The notes under the pieces were generated by a model. It searched no databases, was not told the origin of the DNA, and saw only the letters and a program-made list of their open reading frames with translations. 6,909 nt of DNA from Akkermansia sp. Its GTDB lineage: Bacteria > Verrucomicrobiota > Verrucomicrobiia > Verrucomicrobiales > Akkermansiaceae. Positions 6,363 to 6,909 of this stretch are shown piece by piece. Position 1 is the stretch's first letter. Each line of letters starts with the position of its first letter. Made by a program: the position numbers and the translations under genes. The DNA is taken from the NCBI GenBank assembly GCA_020047775.1, contig JAIFNK010000013.1, positions 1 through 6,909 of the forward strand, written 5' to 3'.

Positions 6363-6812
6363 ATGGAAATTCACGGAACTGTTTACGATATCCTCCACAA
6401 TAAGAGCGGCCAAGTCTGGACCACCAATCTGGAGGACTCGGTTTACGAAGCGATTCGGCGCATGGGAGAGCGCAATATCGGTGCCCTCGTGGCCATCGAT
6501 GGTGACGAGGTCGTCGGCGTCCTCTCCGAGCGCGACTACAGCCGCAAGGTGGTCCTTCAGGGGCGCACCTCGCGCGACACCAAGGTTGGCGACATTATTT
6601 CCCGCCCGGCGATCACCGTGCGCAGCAGGGACGGCATTGAAAAATGCATGCAGCTCATGACCGGCAACCGCATCCGCCACCTGCCCGTCGTCGATGACGG
6701 ACGTCTCGTCGGATTGATCTCCATCGGCGACCTGGTCAGTTGGGTGATGAATTCCCAACGCCACACCATCCAGCAACTCCAAGGCTACATCTCCGGTGAC
6801 TACCCGGGTTGA
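6363..6812 (+). CDS. Stand-alone protein with a pair of CBS domains
   Basis: 149 residues made almost entirely of two CBS motifs. CBS1 spans about residues 14-65, with VYEAIRRMGERNIGALVAID and the closing GVLSERDYSRKV. CBS2 spans about 78-130, with ITVRSRDGIEKCMQLMTGNR, IRHLPVVDDGRLVG and LISIGDLV. A short helical tail, HTIQQLQGYISG, follows. Paired CBS modules (Bateman domains) usually bind adenine nucleotides such as AMP, ATP or S-adenosylmethionine and work as energy or ligand sensors. No catalytic or membrane domain is attached, so it may act by binding a partner protein, or sense nucleotide as a dimer; the target cannot be read from the sequence. No signal peptide is seen, so it is probably cytoplasmic. 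The start is set by the Shine-Dalgarno sequence at 6351-6356. It is divergent from thyA and shares no obvious pathway with its neighbours. The family is widespread, often annotated only as 'CBS domain-containing protein'. Confidence 0.92.
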   Translation: MEIHGTVYDILHNKSGQVWTTNLEDSVYEAIRRMGERNIGALVAIDGDEVVGVLSERDYSRKVVLQGRTSRDTKVGDIISRPAITVRSRDGIEKCMQLMTGNRIRHLPVVDDGRLVGLISIGDLVSWVMNSQRHTIQQLQGYISGDYPG

Positions 6813-6909
6813 TGTGTCCCAGGCATGGTAGGATTGCCGGGGCGATCCTTGAAATTGTCAGCCGGAGCGGCGGCGCAAGCACCGGATGGAATGTCACGGG
6901 GCCGCGCAT
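6813..6909. other. Trailing sequence after the CBS gene, no supported gene
   Basis: The last 97 bases contain a possible small stem-loop, GGATTG (6831-6836) with CGATCC (6843-6848), 18 bases after the CBS stop. It includes one G-T pair and is not followed by a T-tract, so it is a poor terminator candidate. Several frames are open to the window edge. One begins with an ATG at 6812-6814 that overlaps the CBS stop (TGATG), but there is no recognisable protein similarity in about 32 codons. Confidence 0.3.

Noticed and set aside
6234..6782. 182-codon minus-strand frame opposite the CBS gene
   Set aside because: It is antisense to a well-supported CBS-pair gene that has a strong Shine-Dalgarno site, and it overlaps the thyA start.

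Overview
This is an ordinary-looking housekeeping segment of a moderately GC-rich bacterial chromosome. It holds six genes, one cut by the left edge: the end of a RodA-type cell-wall polymerase gene (+), a five-gene run on the minus strand (thyA, folA, nusA, infB, rbfA, in transcription order), and a two-CBS-domain protein gene (+). No CRISPR array, transposase, integrase, phage gene, tRNA or rRNA was found.

Likely source: a member of the PVC group, most likely Verrucomicrobiota. This is inferred from three things: the style of the IF2 N-terminal region, the TCAACNN/GTTGANN heptamer strings between infB and rbfA (which I associate from memory with Verrucomicrobiota, Planctomycetota and Lentisphaerota genomes), and the scarcity of Shine-Dalgarno sequences. 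No species can be named.

Layout: rodA ends at 756 and converges on rbfA, with a hairpin filling the 66-base gap. Minus-strand transcription enters from the right. thyA and folA are 6 bases apart and form a thymidylate/tetrahydrofolate unit: ThyA makes dTMP and releases dihydrofolate, which FolA reduces back to tetrahydrofolate. A 167-base gap follows, with a folA-end hairpin, a plausible sigma-70-type promoter and a terminator-like leader hairpin. Then comes nusA-infB-rbfA (transcription elongation factor, initiation factor 2, 30S maturation factor). rimP, the usual gene ahead of nusA, is not there. The infB-rbfA gap contains two facing sets of four heptamer repeats that can fold into a long hairpin just before the rbfA start codon. 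The CBS-domain gene diverges from thyA and is the only gene here with a strong Shine-Dalgarno sequence.

I do not see an undescribed multi-gene system. The items worth a second look are non-coding: the heptamer inverted repeat, the nusA leader hairpin, the overlap of the folA-end hairpin with the nusA promoter, and the lack of Shine-Dalgarno signals. A serine replaces a usually conserved glycine in RodA.
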